Shown here one piece after another: positions 23,690-35,796 of a DNA stretch of 64,000 bases. The notes beneath the pieces are model-generated. The model was not told the origin of the DNA and searched no databases. It saw only the letters and a program-made list of their open reading frames with translations. The DNA is from Diabrotica undecimpunctata. Taxonomy: Eukaryota > Arthropoda > Insecta > Coleoptera > Chrysomelidae. Both the position numbers and the translations under genes were made by a program. Position 1 is the stretch's first letter, and the number at the start of each line of letters is the position of its first letter. The stretch covers positions 123,213,961 to 123,277,960 of the forward strand of contig NC_092803.1 of NCBI RefSeq assembly GCF_040954645.1, read 5' to 3'.

Positions 23690-24127
23690 TTTTATAGCTT
23701 TTTGTTTGTGGCATTCTGTATTTTTAGGAGACTGTAGGGAATAAGCCACGAAATATTTATTTATAGGTTTAATTTACTGATGTTTCGATCTCTATATAAA
23801 GAGATCGTTTTCAAATATACAAGTGATAGTAATATTTATTTTTCTATGGGTTTTTGCTTGCCGTTCTGTATATTTAGAAATAATGTTGGGAATAAGTAAT
23901 AATATATTTAATTGAAATGTTTAATTTACTGACGTTTCGATCTCTATATAAAGAGATCGTTTTTAAATATACAAATTATAGTAATATTTATTTTTCTGTG
24001 GCTTTTTGCTTGTGGCATTCCGTATTTTTAGGGAGAATGTTGGAAATAAGGCACAATACATCTATCTATTTACATGTTTATTTTACTGACGTTTCGATCT
24101 CTATTCCAGAGACCGTTTTTAAAGTTA
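23690..24127. repeat. Three tandem units of about 152 bases with a conserved hairpin
   Basis: Each unit has TTTTTG.TTG..GTTCTGTAT-like words, a GGAATAAG segment, and then ACTGACGTTTCGATCTC, a loop, and a complementary GAGATCGTTTT (near 23776, 23929 and 24084). The hairpin resembles the motif that recurs at Penelope-like element ends, where related sequences form hammerhead ribozymes. No RT is attached here. Confidence 0.7.
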
Positions 24128-24211
24128 AGAAAAAAAAAAAAAAATAAATAATATAAGATTATATAAATATATAATAATAAACAAATAAAATAAATATAAC
24201 TATAATTTATA

Positions 24212-24258
24212 TCTTTGAAAACGGTCTTTGGATATAGAGATGGAAACTTCAGTAAAAA
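24212..24258. repeat. Inverted fourth copy of the hairpin unit
   Basis: TTTGAAAACGGTCTTTGGAT followed by AGAGATGGAAACTTCAGT is the reverse complement, with changes, of the hairpin at 24084-24122. The array is thus three direct units followed by one inverted. Confidence 0.65.
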
Positions 24259-24499
24259 CCTGCAGATAAATATATTGTGGCCTATTTTGAACAATAATAT
24301 TTAAACAATATAATATAATTAACGTTGAAATAAAAGTGAGTGTACGCCACTGGATTTTCATACGTCTTTCCCCACTTCTCCGCCTTCAAACGATGAATCA
24401 CTCTCCCAAATAGTGAAATTATAGTTTACGCAGAGTAATGGGCGCAATCTGTGAAAATGGTATTTGGAGAAGGCGATATAATTTCGAATTGTATGAGAA

Positions 24500-24790
24500 G
24501 TCTAAAGAAATATTTAATGGTAGAGATGTAGTCTCTCATAAAAATAGGTACAGCTTAGATGGGCAGGACATGTGTCGAGATCAAATAAAAATTACCCACC
24601 CAGACCAACCCTTTTAGCGGCACCAGTAGAACAAGGTAGACCAAGATTGAGATGAAGGGGTGATGTGGACTAGGACGCGAGGAAGATCGGCGCAGCACAC
24701 TAACACCGGTTGGTGATGAACAGAAACGACTAGCGAAATATACTGGGGAAGGTCGCGGCTCAACTAGGGCTGTAGCCCCACTGATAATGA
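24500..24790 (+). pseudogene. RTE-like LINE 3' end relic
   Basis: Stop-ridden frames retain YSLDGQDMCR, PPRPTLLAAPVEQGRPRLRW and RGDVDWDARKIG, the usual C-terminal RLRWLGH...GRPR.RW pattern. Ends in TGATAATGATAAT. Confidence 0.55.
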
Positions 24791-25079
24791 TAATATATTG
24801 TTTTGAGGAAATAAAGAACAAATTTTTAAAAGTAGGTTATTTAAGAAACAAATTAGACACCACTTAGAAAACTAGGTTTTGATTTATTCACAAATTATTA
24901 TATTCTAATCAGTAATGTTTTTTTAAATTCGAATTTTAAATAGATTGCATGAAGTTGAGGGGTTTCATGTGATTTACATACACTTATTGAAACTTTCCTT
25001 GAAATTATACTTAGTAGAATAAACAAAAAAATATTCAAGAATAGCATTTGCAGTGTAGAAAGTTACTTGGAAACGGAAG

Positions 25080-27215
25080 CTAAAAAAACCTGGAGCAGAT
25101 ATGTTATCAGATCACAATCCCGTAGTGGCCCAAATGCAAGTTATTGAAGAACCTTAAAAATAAAATATTAAGAAGACCTAATAATTTTAAAATGCGAGGA
25201 AAATCATCGGAATATCTCCCACAAACTCAATGATCAGATCAGTAAAATCTAAAATAATCAAGAGGCGGAATACACTACTAAGGAAATTATAGACCACACT
25301 TGGAGTCAGATTGAAAGTGCAATTCTGAACGGACAAGAGCATATAATACCTACAAATATCAAGAAACTGCATAAGGAATGAATGACTCAATATATATTAG
25401 ACTTAATGAAACAGCGGCGACAATTTAAAAACAGACATATAGAAAAGTACAAACTCAAAAACTTATCAGAACAAAAATTAATGTGTCAAGGAAACATGGA
25501 TAACGGGAGAAGCGAGGAAATATACCAAAAACATGATCTATTTAACATCCACAAAAAAGTTAAGCAAATCATAGGAAACCGTAAAGTTAATAAATCACTA
25601 TAATAGGACAGTTCTTGATATACAAGAAATAGAAGAACCATGAACAAAGTAAACTTCTGGTGTTTTAACGACATAGGTCCCCTTTCCTTAAGCAACATCA
25701 AACAGAAATGGGGTCAAGTATAATGATGCCAGAAATAGAGAAGTTTCTAAGAGGGATAAAAAAATGGTAAAGCAGCTTCACCAGACGACATTTATCCAAA
25801 ATTCCTGAAACTCATAAACGAAGAAAACTTAAAAATCTTGGCGAAAAAACACAATTCACAAGTGTGTATATATACCTGAGAATTGGCTAAAATCTACATT
25901 TATCCCCATTCCTAAAATATCCCGTGCAAAAAGATATAATGAGTTTCGACTATTCAGCCTAATGAGTCAAGTATTAAGGTTGCTTTTCAACAAGATGTGA
26001 GCGAACTAAAAAGAGGCTTTCAAGAAGATTGGGAACCAGAGATACTTTGTTTGCGCTGTCAATCCGGCTGTAAAAGTGCTGAGATCAGTGGAAAGAAGTA
26101 TATCTATGCTTCACAGATTACACTAAATCATTTGACTGTGTTAAATATAGTGCGCTATTAAATATTCTAGAAAGGAAAGGATTAGACTCCCAAGATCTAA
26201 AAATCACTCAGTACCTGTATGAGCAGCAGGTAGCAACAGTACAGTTTGAAAAGTCTCTAACTATCTAACGTACTCTTAGATTGTATTTTAAAACGCACTT
26301 AAAGGCTCAGAACATGAAAAAAGTGAATGGTAAATTAATAAATAATTTAAGATTGCGTAGTTGCAAACAGTTGACACAGTTATTATTGCGTAGGCTCCTT
26401 AAGGCCTACAGCGGCTGCTTGACAAAATAAATATCAGTTGAAGGAAGTCGATTGGGGCTAAAAATCAACACCGCAAAAACGAAGATATTAGTGGTACAAT
26501 GGAATCCGAACCAACCAGTGCCCATAAATGTATACGGCACAGAAAAAACAAAGTCTCTAAGTTTAAATAGCTGGGCAGCTGGATCAGTGAAGATTAAATC
26601 CTGACTTACCCTACTTAAGATTAAATCCTGATTAAATTCGAGCCCGAATTGAAATGGCTAGGACAAACTTTTTGAAAATGTGAAGCCTCTTATGCGATAG
26701 GTCACTTGATTTTCAAATAAGATACAATTTTGTGAAGTTTTACATATATTCCGCACTGTTATATGGAGTTTTAGCATCTGATACCTGAGTATATAGACGA
26801 ATATTACTAATAACTTGGACTTCTCACACCACCAACTTAAAAGCTCTCCAGCGAAATAGCAGAGAATATGAACATTGAATTTAAAAAAAAAGCGGAAAAC
26901 TAGATCTCGGACATGTAATGAGAAATAACAGATATAATTTTCTACAGCTCGTAATCGAGGGTAAGACTAAGGGCAAACGGGGACCAGGACGAAGATAGTA
27001 CTCCTTGCTTAAAAATATACGACATAGAACAGGCTTGGGCTCGAACGAGTTGCTGAAGAATTTGTCAAAATGGTTCGCAATGTTCGATAGGAGAAGGCAC
27101 TCGAAGAAGAAAAAGAAACTATTGGCTTGGAACTATTTAGAGCTGTAGTGTCAAAAGTAAAAGTGGCCATGTTGATTACCAACCTCATTAAAAAAGAGAG
27201 TAGCTAAAGAAAAAG
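25080..27215 (+). pseudogene. RTE-like non-LTR retrotransposon, long degraded copy
   Basis: Runs from the end of the endonuclease (SDHNPVVAQMQV near 25110) through RT. ENWLKSTFIPIPK and RAKRYNEFRLFSLMS lie near 25880-25960, and a KTLQ-rich palm region is decayed. KYLGS-like remnants lie near 26560, FYIFRTVIWSFSI-type remnants near 26750, and GHVMRNNRYNFLQLVIEGK at 26915-26960. A second short copy of the last segment (IGLELFRAVVSKVKVAMLITN) follows at 27120-27190. Frameshifts occur every 100-200 bases. Same broad family as 22463 and 60468. Confidence 0.65.
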
Positions 27216-27751
27216 AATGCAACTTGTTGGGGGAATTTAACTAAAGTATATGGTTTGGTCCGAACATATCACTGATGGGTACTTTGAACAAAACTTGTCG
27301 TATGTCAAGTCACTAGGAATCTTTTTGAACTATTTTATCACTGAAAATACTCCTTAAATCGGAGTTTGTCAACTTTTGGTTTTTTTGTTGGTCTCTTTTT
27401 AGATCTATCTTTGGTACCTTACACAAAAGCTACAGATTTCTTATGCGTGATTGCCAAAACCGATAATAAATTGTTTGTTAAAGATCTGACTAAAATATAA
27501 TTCACAATGCAGTATTCACATATTGAATTGTTATAGATATTAAGTAATATTGTCGTATTTTCTATTCTAGTCTAGAGATTCGATTACACGGGGCGAATTT
27601 ACTAGCTACTAGCCGGTGAGTCACCGAGTAGGCCAATTTTTGCCACGCTATAGAGGGTTATAGTTGAATACAAATTTCACGGGACATCTCATGTACCTCG
27701 TTAAAAGGGAAACCTCGTAATAACCGTGTTCGTTATAGAGGAAGTATACTG

Positions 27752-27810
<59 letters not shown>

Positions 27811-27812
27811 TG

Positions 27813-27908
<96 letters not shown>
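27752..27908. repeat. (TA)n microsatellite with an internal duplication
   Basis: Nearly pure TA with ACTGTATATACATA occurring at its start and again at 27809, so the tract has itself been duplicated. Three reading frames through it are artefacts. Confidence 0.97.
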
Positions 27909-27909
<1 letters not shown>

Positions 27910-27911
<2 letters not shown>

Positions 27912-28550
27912 CATGCAAAACCATAAATCAAAGAAAATATTTTGGAAAGTGTTTTCCCAATTAACCAAGAACTCAAGATGGGGTGATTCACTACTCTTCA
28001 TCAATTCGTTTCTAGTCATCATATATTTACTCTAGGCAGGTTTAAATTAAAAACTGCAAGAAAAATAACAAACAAAATATAAACATTTAATGAGAAGTAA
28101 AAAGTTAAAAGAATATCTGTCACTAAAATGCTAAAAGATTCAAATAGTAACTATTGTCAAAATTTAATAAATGTCATTCGATTAATAACAACATTGAATC
28201 ATTTGTTTAAATTTTTATAATAATTCTCGTTTTAAAATAATTTCATATAAATAAAATTATTTTTAAACATATTAGGTTGATATAATAATTTACTATCAAA
28301 TGATATTTATTTTTATTTGAATATTAATATTTGATTTCAATTTGACATAATGTTTGACATAAATAATCAACGTATGCTTTGTTAATACTTTAACAGGTGG
28401 CGTTAGGAGCAAACATAATAATTTATTGAATTTGTTTAAAATATAGAAAATAAATATTAAAATTACTTTATTCAATTTTAAAAATTTTATTTCTTTTAAA
28501 AATATATAGAACACAGTAGTCTTGCGCTAGTCTACTGTACCGCCTACTGT
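27910..28550. other. AT-rich stretch, nothing recognised
   Basis: No coding or repeat signature beyond A/T bias. A short minus-strand ORF at 28296-28514 is low-complexity. Confidence 0.5.
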
Positions 28551-28559
28551 AACATCTTT

Positions 28560-29375
28560 TTTATGATGTGGCATTAAAAAATACATATAACCCTTAATTT
28601 TCACCTTTCTATCACCAACCCCTATTTTTTAATAGTCACATTAGTGTCACAGAGATAGTTGCTATACTCTATTCGCTTAGCTCGGGCATATTTTGACAGA
28701 TTCATTGACGGAAACCTACAACACAATAATTCCTACTTCTCAGTATTTATAGCTCAAGTATCCTACTATTGCAGACTTCTTTCTTTACAAAAAAGAAGAA
28801 CTATTCTAAATACTGGAAGTGTATACTAAACCCAACAAATTTTGGGTAGTATATATTTAAAAAATATATTTTAGTTGTTATAATTTAACATAACTATTTA
28901 TTATATCGTGCAGATAAATAAATATTGATTGTTGGTAATTCGCAAAATTCTATTTTATTTACTATTTAGTTTGTTTAATATTAATATTGGCTATGAGTAT
29001 GTATGCTTGGTTGTATAGTAATTTCAAGCCACTTTTAGTCTGTCAAAAAGTAACTAACTTCGCAAAAAAATAATTACTAAATTCACTAGACAGTTCGGAC
29101 TGGGAATAGCGAACCGAGTATATACTCCTCCAACATGGCTTGACAGATTTTTATGAAATTGTACATATATATTCGGTAGGTCTGAGAATCTGTCTTAATA
29201 TATTTTTAACATCCCTAAGTAATAAAGGTGATCCACCCCAAACATTTTTTTTGTTTTGTGGACAAATTTTTTTATTTTTATTTTATTACGATGTGGCATT
29301 AAACAGTGCAACTCTCTTCACCCTACATTTTCACCCTTCTATCACTAACTTGTAATTTATAATAGTCATATTAGT
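28560..29375. repeat. Dispersed repeat, paired segments
   Basis: TATGATGTGGCATTAAA, CACC.TTCTATCAC.AAC and TAATAGTCA.ATTAGT occur in the same order at 28560-28645 and again at 29285-29375. Between them, 28680-29100 parallels 19380-19610. Non-coding, perhaps a non-autonomous element flanked by direct repeats of about 95 bases. Confidence 0.5.
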
Positions 29376-29659
29376 AATTTAATCATTTTAACCCTGTTCG
29401 ATAATTGACCAATTTAGATCAGTTATCCCCGCAAGGCTTCCACATGACTGTGTCAGGTCTTACTCAGTAAATAGGACGGAGTAGGGATGTAAACAAAGCC
29501 GGTCTCCTATCTCTCTTACACAATAAGCCTTCTCTCACTCCGAAAACTCTCACAGTTTTCGACCATTATTATTGTTTATTTATGCATCAAGCGAAGTAGT
29601 TATTATACAATTATCATTTACCGCCAAAGTGTAATTCTCAAGTAAATTTATTATTCATT

Positions 29660-30207
29660 TATGGGCCGAGCTTATTCAGACTCCCACCTAACAATCTACA
29701 ATTAAAAGAAGGATCAGTTGCCATTGTGCTGCGTAACATTAATCAACCTCGACTATGCCATGGGGCGAGACTGACTGTGAAAAGGCTAATGAATAATATC
29801 ATTGGGGCAACGATCAAGGAAAAATACAAAGGAGAAGATGTCTTGATTCCGCGTATACCAATTATTCCAACGAACGTACCATTTGATTTTAAACGTTTAC
29901 AATTTCCTGTGCACTTGGCTTTTGCAATGACAATAAATAAATCAAAAAGCCAACCGTTGGAAGTTTGCGGAATTAATTTGAAATTTCCATGTTTCGGGCA
30001 TAGACAATAATTATTTGCGCGTCGGAAAGCCATAATCATTGTATATTTATGCAATGCAAAAAAAATAAAAATATTGTTTATCAGAAAGCGTTAAATTAAT
30101 TCAACATTTTTCGTACCTACATAATATATTTGAGTATTTTTTTTCTGGTAATTTTTTAAGACCCTTTATTTAATTCTAATGCGGTACGAATTCGCTGGGT
30201 CAGCTAG
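29660..30207 (+). mobile_element. Helitron 3' end (helicase C-terminus and terminus)
   Basis: Open from about 29680 to 30010: LKEGSVAIVLRNINQPRLCH, GEDVLIPRIPIIP, FKRLQFPVHLAFAMTINKSK. This is the C-terminal Pif1/RecD-like helicase region of Helitron Rep/Hel proteins. A stop at 30008-30010 replaces the usual ending. Downstream, GGTCAGCTAG ends in the CTAG (30204-30207) expected of a Helitron 3' terminus, followed by T. The 5' part is missing. It ends 382 bases before the RNF168-like start codon. Confidence 0.82.
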
Positions 30208-30589
30208 TATTTATATAAAATTAATTGAAGACGAGCGGTCTGTGGAGTGGAGAAATTGCTGATCGGTTGGGTTAAAATAAAACTGAATGAAATGAATATT
30301 AGTAATGTAAACGAAATTAAATGGAAATGCAGAATTAAATAAATTACGTATAGAAAATGACAGAAATATGTTATTAATATGTAATTAATTATGAAATAAA
30401 ACATTTTTTAATAGAATATAATGTCCTATGGCTGATATATTGGTTGCCTATATCGTTGATTCCTAATGACATATGTCTAAGACTAAAATGACAGAAAATG
30501 AAGAAGAACGAACTTGACTTAAATGGTGATCTAATGTAATCGTTTTTAACAGAAAAATAATAGTAACAACACAAGCAAGAAATGTAAAT

Positions 30590-30929
30590 ATGACTTCTAA
30601 ACGGAGTACAAGAAATTCTAAATTAACAAAAACGAAAAACTACAACACATTAATACTAAATGATGTTCTTTGTCCGATATGTAGAAGTATTTTAGTGGAA
30701 CCAGTAACTCTTCCTTGTAATCATGTTTTCTGTTTATTTTGTTTTGAGAATACCATGGAAAATGCTAACTTAGTATGCCCTTTGTGTAGATTGAGGATAG
30801 GATCTTGGCTGAGGAAAGTTAAAAAGGAGAATAAGCTTATAAATGAGGATTTATGGAAAGCTATTAAAGACAAATTTCCGCAACATGTTAAAAACAAGTC
30901 AAATGGAGTTGATGAAAACCTGGAAGAAG
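30590..30929 (+). CDS. RNF168: RNF168-like exon 1: RING domain
   Basis: 113 codons plus one base. C3HC4 RING ligands are C28, C31, C43, H45, C48, C51, C63 and C66 (LCPICRSILVEPV, PCNHVFCLFC, VCPLCR). After the RING, RLRIGSWLRKVKKENKLIN and LWKAIKDKFP match the extension that positions RNF168 on the nucleosome. A basic N-terminus precedes it. The donor is GAAG|GTATGG. Reading on past the donor would end at a stop at 30971-30973. Confidence 0.92.
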
Positions 30930-33900
30930 GTATGGGTAGTTTTGTTATTATGAAGAGAGTGGCACACATATAGCAATAATCACAAATAGTTTTATGACAA
31001 AATCATTTGTAATTCTTTTTGGGGAAAGTTCTTTACAAATATGCTGTTTTTATAAAAGTTCATTTGCTTCATATTAAGTACATAAACTAATAGATATATG
31101 ATATGGAGATCTGTAATTTGATCTCTTTGTTTATTTTGTCTGTTATTTTTAAAAGTGTATATAATCACTTATCCTCAAGGACACTAATCACTCAAATGAT
31201 TGCCTTATGTGAAGCTTACTTAAGAAAAAAAGTAACATTCATCTTTCTCTTATTACATAGATAAAATTATTTTGAAGTATATTTCTTATGAGAAATCAAA
31301 ATCAAGCAAGAGAAACATAAACAATAGTTATTGGACACTTTGATGTTGATGTATTTTGTTCAAGCATTTCAAGCATATGACATAGTGTAGAATTATTGTC
31401 AACTATTTTTGATATATTTTTTGATATCCTACTCCTACTGAACAAGAGTCCCAGATGGTTTACTTAATAGCTTATTGTCAAAAACTTTATTTTTTAAATC
31501 TATGTGGTTTTATTATATCTCTAATATAGTTGAACCTATGTTAATGATCTGTCTAATTAATCATAACAATTTGGTCATTCCCTATAAATTTCTGGTGATT
31601 TTCAATATTAAAACTTCTGTCTAATGATCACTGTTGACAACAACCATGACCACCTGTTATTATTCTCAAAATAATCCAATAAAAATGGATGGCATTAAAT
31701 ATATAAAATGTTGAAAATTTCAAGAAAAAAATATAGAATACATAATTTATAGTTTTTATGTAACCATAAAATTTACCCTTGTGCCACAGCTTCTTAGCAC
31801 TCACTGTATAGAAGAGAATTGTCTTTCAATTTGACCAATATAATTAAAATTTTGAAATATAAGGAGAACAATTGAACCACAAGTTAGAAGAAGGGAATGA
31901 ATCAAAAAATTAGATTTTCGGGAAATCAATAAAAACTGTTTCGTCATTCCATTTAATTATTTCTGGTTTAATAATGACATCTACTATAAAGTACAGTTTA
32001 TATAAGTTAATTTGGATTGGAGAAAAACCATCCAGTGATTTTCATTATCTAGAAAAACGATAAAGAAAATCTTGGATTTATTCCTTTCATACAACTTACA
32101 TTTTTTTTACATGAATATAGACATAAAATTCTATGAAAAAGCTTATTTTATTTAAAGTAATTTATAAAACACAAACAAATACAAAAAAAATCATTTCCAT
32201 AAACTACCCTTCTTCCTCAATGATATTATCTGATGCAGTAGTTGGCAGTGTATGCTCTGGTAGTAAGCAATGAAGGGATCACCCCATTTTTTTCTAGTAG
32301 AAATCTCTGTTTCAGAAAACCATCTATTTGTTCTGAAACTATTATATTTATTTATTTTTGTTTATTAGCAATAGTACAGTCTAAATACAAATACTAGACA
32401 ATAAATCACATTTCAGTAATAAAATAGTAGTAAAAATTAACAATAATTTAGTTTCTTTTACACCTCCTTAACACTAAATCCTACTGCTAACCGTTTTGAC
32501 ACACAATGATATCTAGGATATTGTGAGTGTGTCATTTTCCATATCATTTACAATTAACTAATGAGGTGAATTAACAAAAAATAATAAAAACAATATAAAT
32601 TAAACATACAATTTTTCTAATAAAATTAAACTAAAAGTAATTTTTTGTTTTAAATAATTCCCTATTTTATGTTTTCTCTAATCCATTTAAAGATTTCTTT
32701 TTTTACTTTATGGTAAGGTTTTGCCCTAATATTCTGTGGTAACTTATTAAATAATTTTGGTCCTACAGTATATAATATATGGTTCTGACATAGTGTATGT
32801 TTAGGACTGCTCACTTTTACGTTATTTAGGGTTACATTTCTTGTATTTATACTGTGTTCTATGTTTACTTTATAATATGTATTTTTTAACATAAATCTAA
32901 TTACACACTTATTATACAGTTGATCAATATTTAATATTTCACTTTCTCTATATAATAAGTTAGTTGCATACCTTCTATTTTTGAACAGCATAATTTTTAT
33001 GACCCATTTTTGTGCTATTCTGAGTTTTGAAAGAATTGTTGTACCCGCATTTCCCCAAACTACTATGCCATAACCAATTACTGATTCTATAAACGCATAA
33101 TATACCTGCTTAAGTACTTTAAAATTTAGTATGTTTCTTAGTTCGTAGAATTTAAAAATAAGCTTTCTAACTTTATTAGTTACATAATTTATATGTTCTT
33201 TCCAATGAAAAGTTTCATCAATGTATATTCCCAAGTACTTTAAAAATGGTGTCCTTTCAACTACTTTATTACAACTATCGTTATTATCTAATTTACAGCC
33301 CACTTTATGTAATTTAATGTTTTGAAAATCTGGCAATGAACGAGTAGACATCGAGAAAGTGATAATCTTAGTTTTCTCAACATTTAGTGAGAGTAAGCTA
33401 TCTTCTAACCACCCATTAATTTTTTTTTAATTATGTAGCCTTTATGTGAAGAAGAATACTCTAAATATCTATATTTGGATATTATAAATGTAGATGTTTT
33501 GTCCATTGAATTACAAGGTTTTTTGTAATAATTTTTCCAGGTATTTTTAAAGTCGAATATGAGGTGATTGTTGTTACCGAAAATCCTCTGGTTTTGGCAG
33601 TAGAGATCATTAGATTGTATTCCTCTGGTGGTAAATCCTATCTTTTCTCCTGATAAGTCTTTTTGCTGTTCCAAAATTTCGATCGCACTGCAAAAACAAA
33701 TGTCCATGCACAGGAAAGTACTGATAAACTTTATCAAAACCGTCCAGTTGGAACCAACATGAGCATGAACCGTATCAGGGTTTTGTTTCTATTTGTACTC
33801 CTCAAGCGCCACTAAACATGTGAAGTTCGTTTATAGCAGGATCCATATTCTGGATTGTCTTCCAAATTAGGGGCCACATACATCATCAGGTACTCTTTTA

Positions 33901-35746
33901 GCTTCTCCTTCATTGTATGTATAAAAATCTGTACAATTTGTTTTCAAATTGTGAACACAAAACATGTAAAGCCATAGTTTTCTGAGATAGAACATTTCCT
34001 GTACTGATATTTTGGAGTTTTGCATGTAGTCGAAAACAATAGCTTCGACATTTTACTTTTCTTGACATAATCTCAATACTTCTTGCTGCTTTAGGTAAAA
34101 CTTTTTAGCTCGTCTCAGATGTACCATTTTTCTGCAACTGCTACACGCTTGGCATTTTCATTCAGCGTTTGACTTGTTATTTTAGCCTCAAGTTCTTTAC
34201 AAGTTGAACAAACGTCAACCTGTGGTCTTCCAAATCTGTAGCCATGGTTATCATTATATTATTTTCTAACAAAATCGTATTTAACAATGTTGGCATGTTC
34301 GGGATACTTTTTGCAAAAGAGTTCATGCATTATCTTCACATTGAGGTTACCATCAAAATATTGAATTAATCTGGTGCTGCAATGTGATTCTTTTAACGGA
34401 AATGATCGAATGTGATGATCGATCGCAAGAACTACATTGTTATCTAAATTGTTGCTACGATTTAAATGAATACCATGGTGATCCACTGGTAATTTTCCTT
34501 CAGCAGTAAGAGAGGTCAGTCAAAAAATTGCTTTATTTTTTATAGTATACAAGATTTAAAAAGCTTGCCTACATACCTCAACTCTTGTAGAATTTATTTG
34601 GATAAAATAATGAAAAGTATTGTTACGCCTTTTGGGATTTTCATTTTTGAATCGTCTTCGAATAACTTTCGAGCAGTTTATGAGGCTCGTAAGAAAAGTA
34701 TCCTGTTTATTTTTTGGATGTGCTACAGACTATAATAGATGGAGAGGTTTGATGGGGGAGGACAGAGCTCGAATTGGGCTGTAGAGCCATAGGATGAATG
34801 GGTATAAGGGAAAGTCTAGGAGTGGCACCAATTATTGCTAAAATGATGGCAATAAGATGGTTTGGTCATATTCAATGTTGAGAATTTAATCACCCAATAT
34901 AATATGACGAATTAGTGATCTACAGGTTCCTGGTAGGACCAGGTGAGAAAGACCAAAGAAGATCTAGGGGGAGATGTTTAGGCAGGACATGTCAGTAAAT
35001 AGGGTTTATATTGATATGACTTTAAAAAAATGTTAACAGTACAAAAAAAAAGGAAGAATCAATACAGCATTGGATAAATCTGTTGGTGGGGTGGTATAAT
35101 TATCAGAGGCAAATTTGCTATTTACAGAAGATATCTAGCAGATTGTATTTTTCAACATAGCCATAAACTTCAACAGCAACAACAACATACATTGCTACAG
35201 ACTTGGTGAAATGTATGCTTGACTTACTTTACACTGAATTATTGCTGTATCAATATGAATAATATCTTTCATATCTCAAAAACCAGTGACTATCACCTAG
35301 TGGATTGAGTGGTCTTGGTTTTCTTTAAAGAATTAACATGGTTTTCCTTCATTGCCTTGATTGTTATTTCATTTTGGGCATATAAAAATATGCTCATATT
35401 TCATTAACACTGACATTAAAGAAGGGGCGATATTGGATGGGTTCTGTTGCTTCACTTTTTAAGAAGCTGGGTTCTTTTTTGACATGGACTGATATGTGAA
35501 ACTACAACATCTGGCTGTATGACTTTCTTTTGGCGTTGTCTAGGTAACTGCTCCCAAGTTTTCATAATAATGCCATGCTGTTCTGTTTGATGTCTGAAAA
35601 TGATCGCTTTCCACAGTCTATTTAACTTATTCTTTGGCATATCTCTAAATGTTATAGAATAATTATTTGTTTAATACAATTTCACATAAAACTTGTTTTT
35701 TTTTATATTGTTGTTTTTCCTATTGTTGTTTTTGTCCTATTTATAA

Positions 35747-35796
<50 letters not shown>

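Noticed and set aside
27648..28022. 124-codon ORF and overlapping frames through the TA tract
   Set aside because: Dominated by alternating Ile-Tyr from a microsatellite; likewise at 2772-3014, 35667-35852, 52569-52823 and 55163-55351.
33405..33737. 110-codon ORF as a separate protein
   Set aside because: A neighbouring frame carries the recognisable transposase blocks (FDKVYQYFPVHGH); this ORF is the wrong frame of a frameshifted relic.
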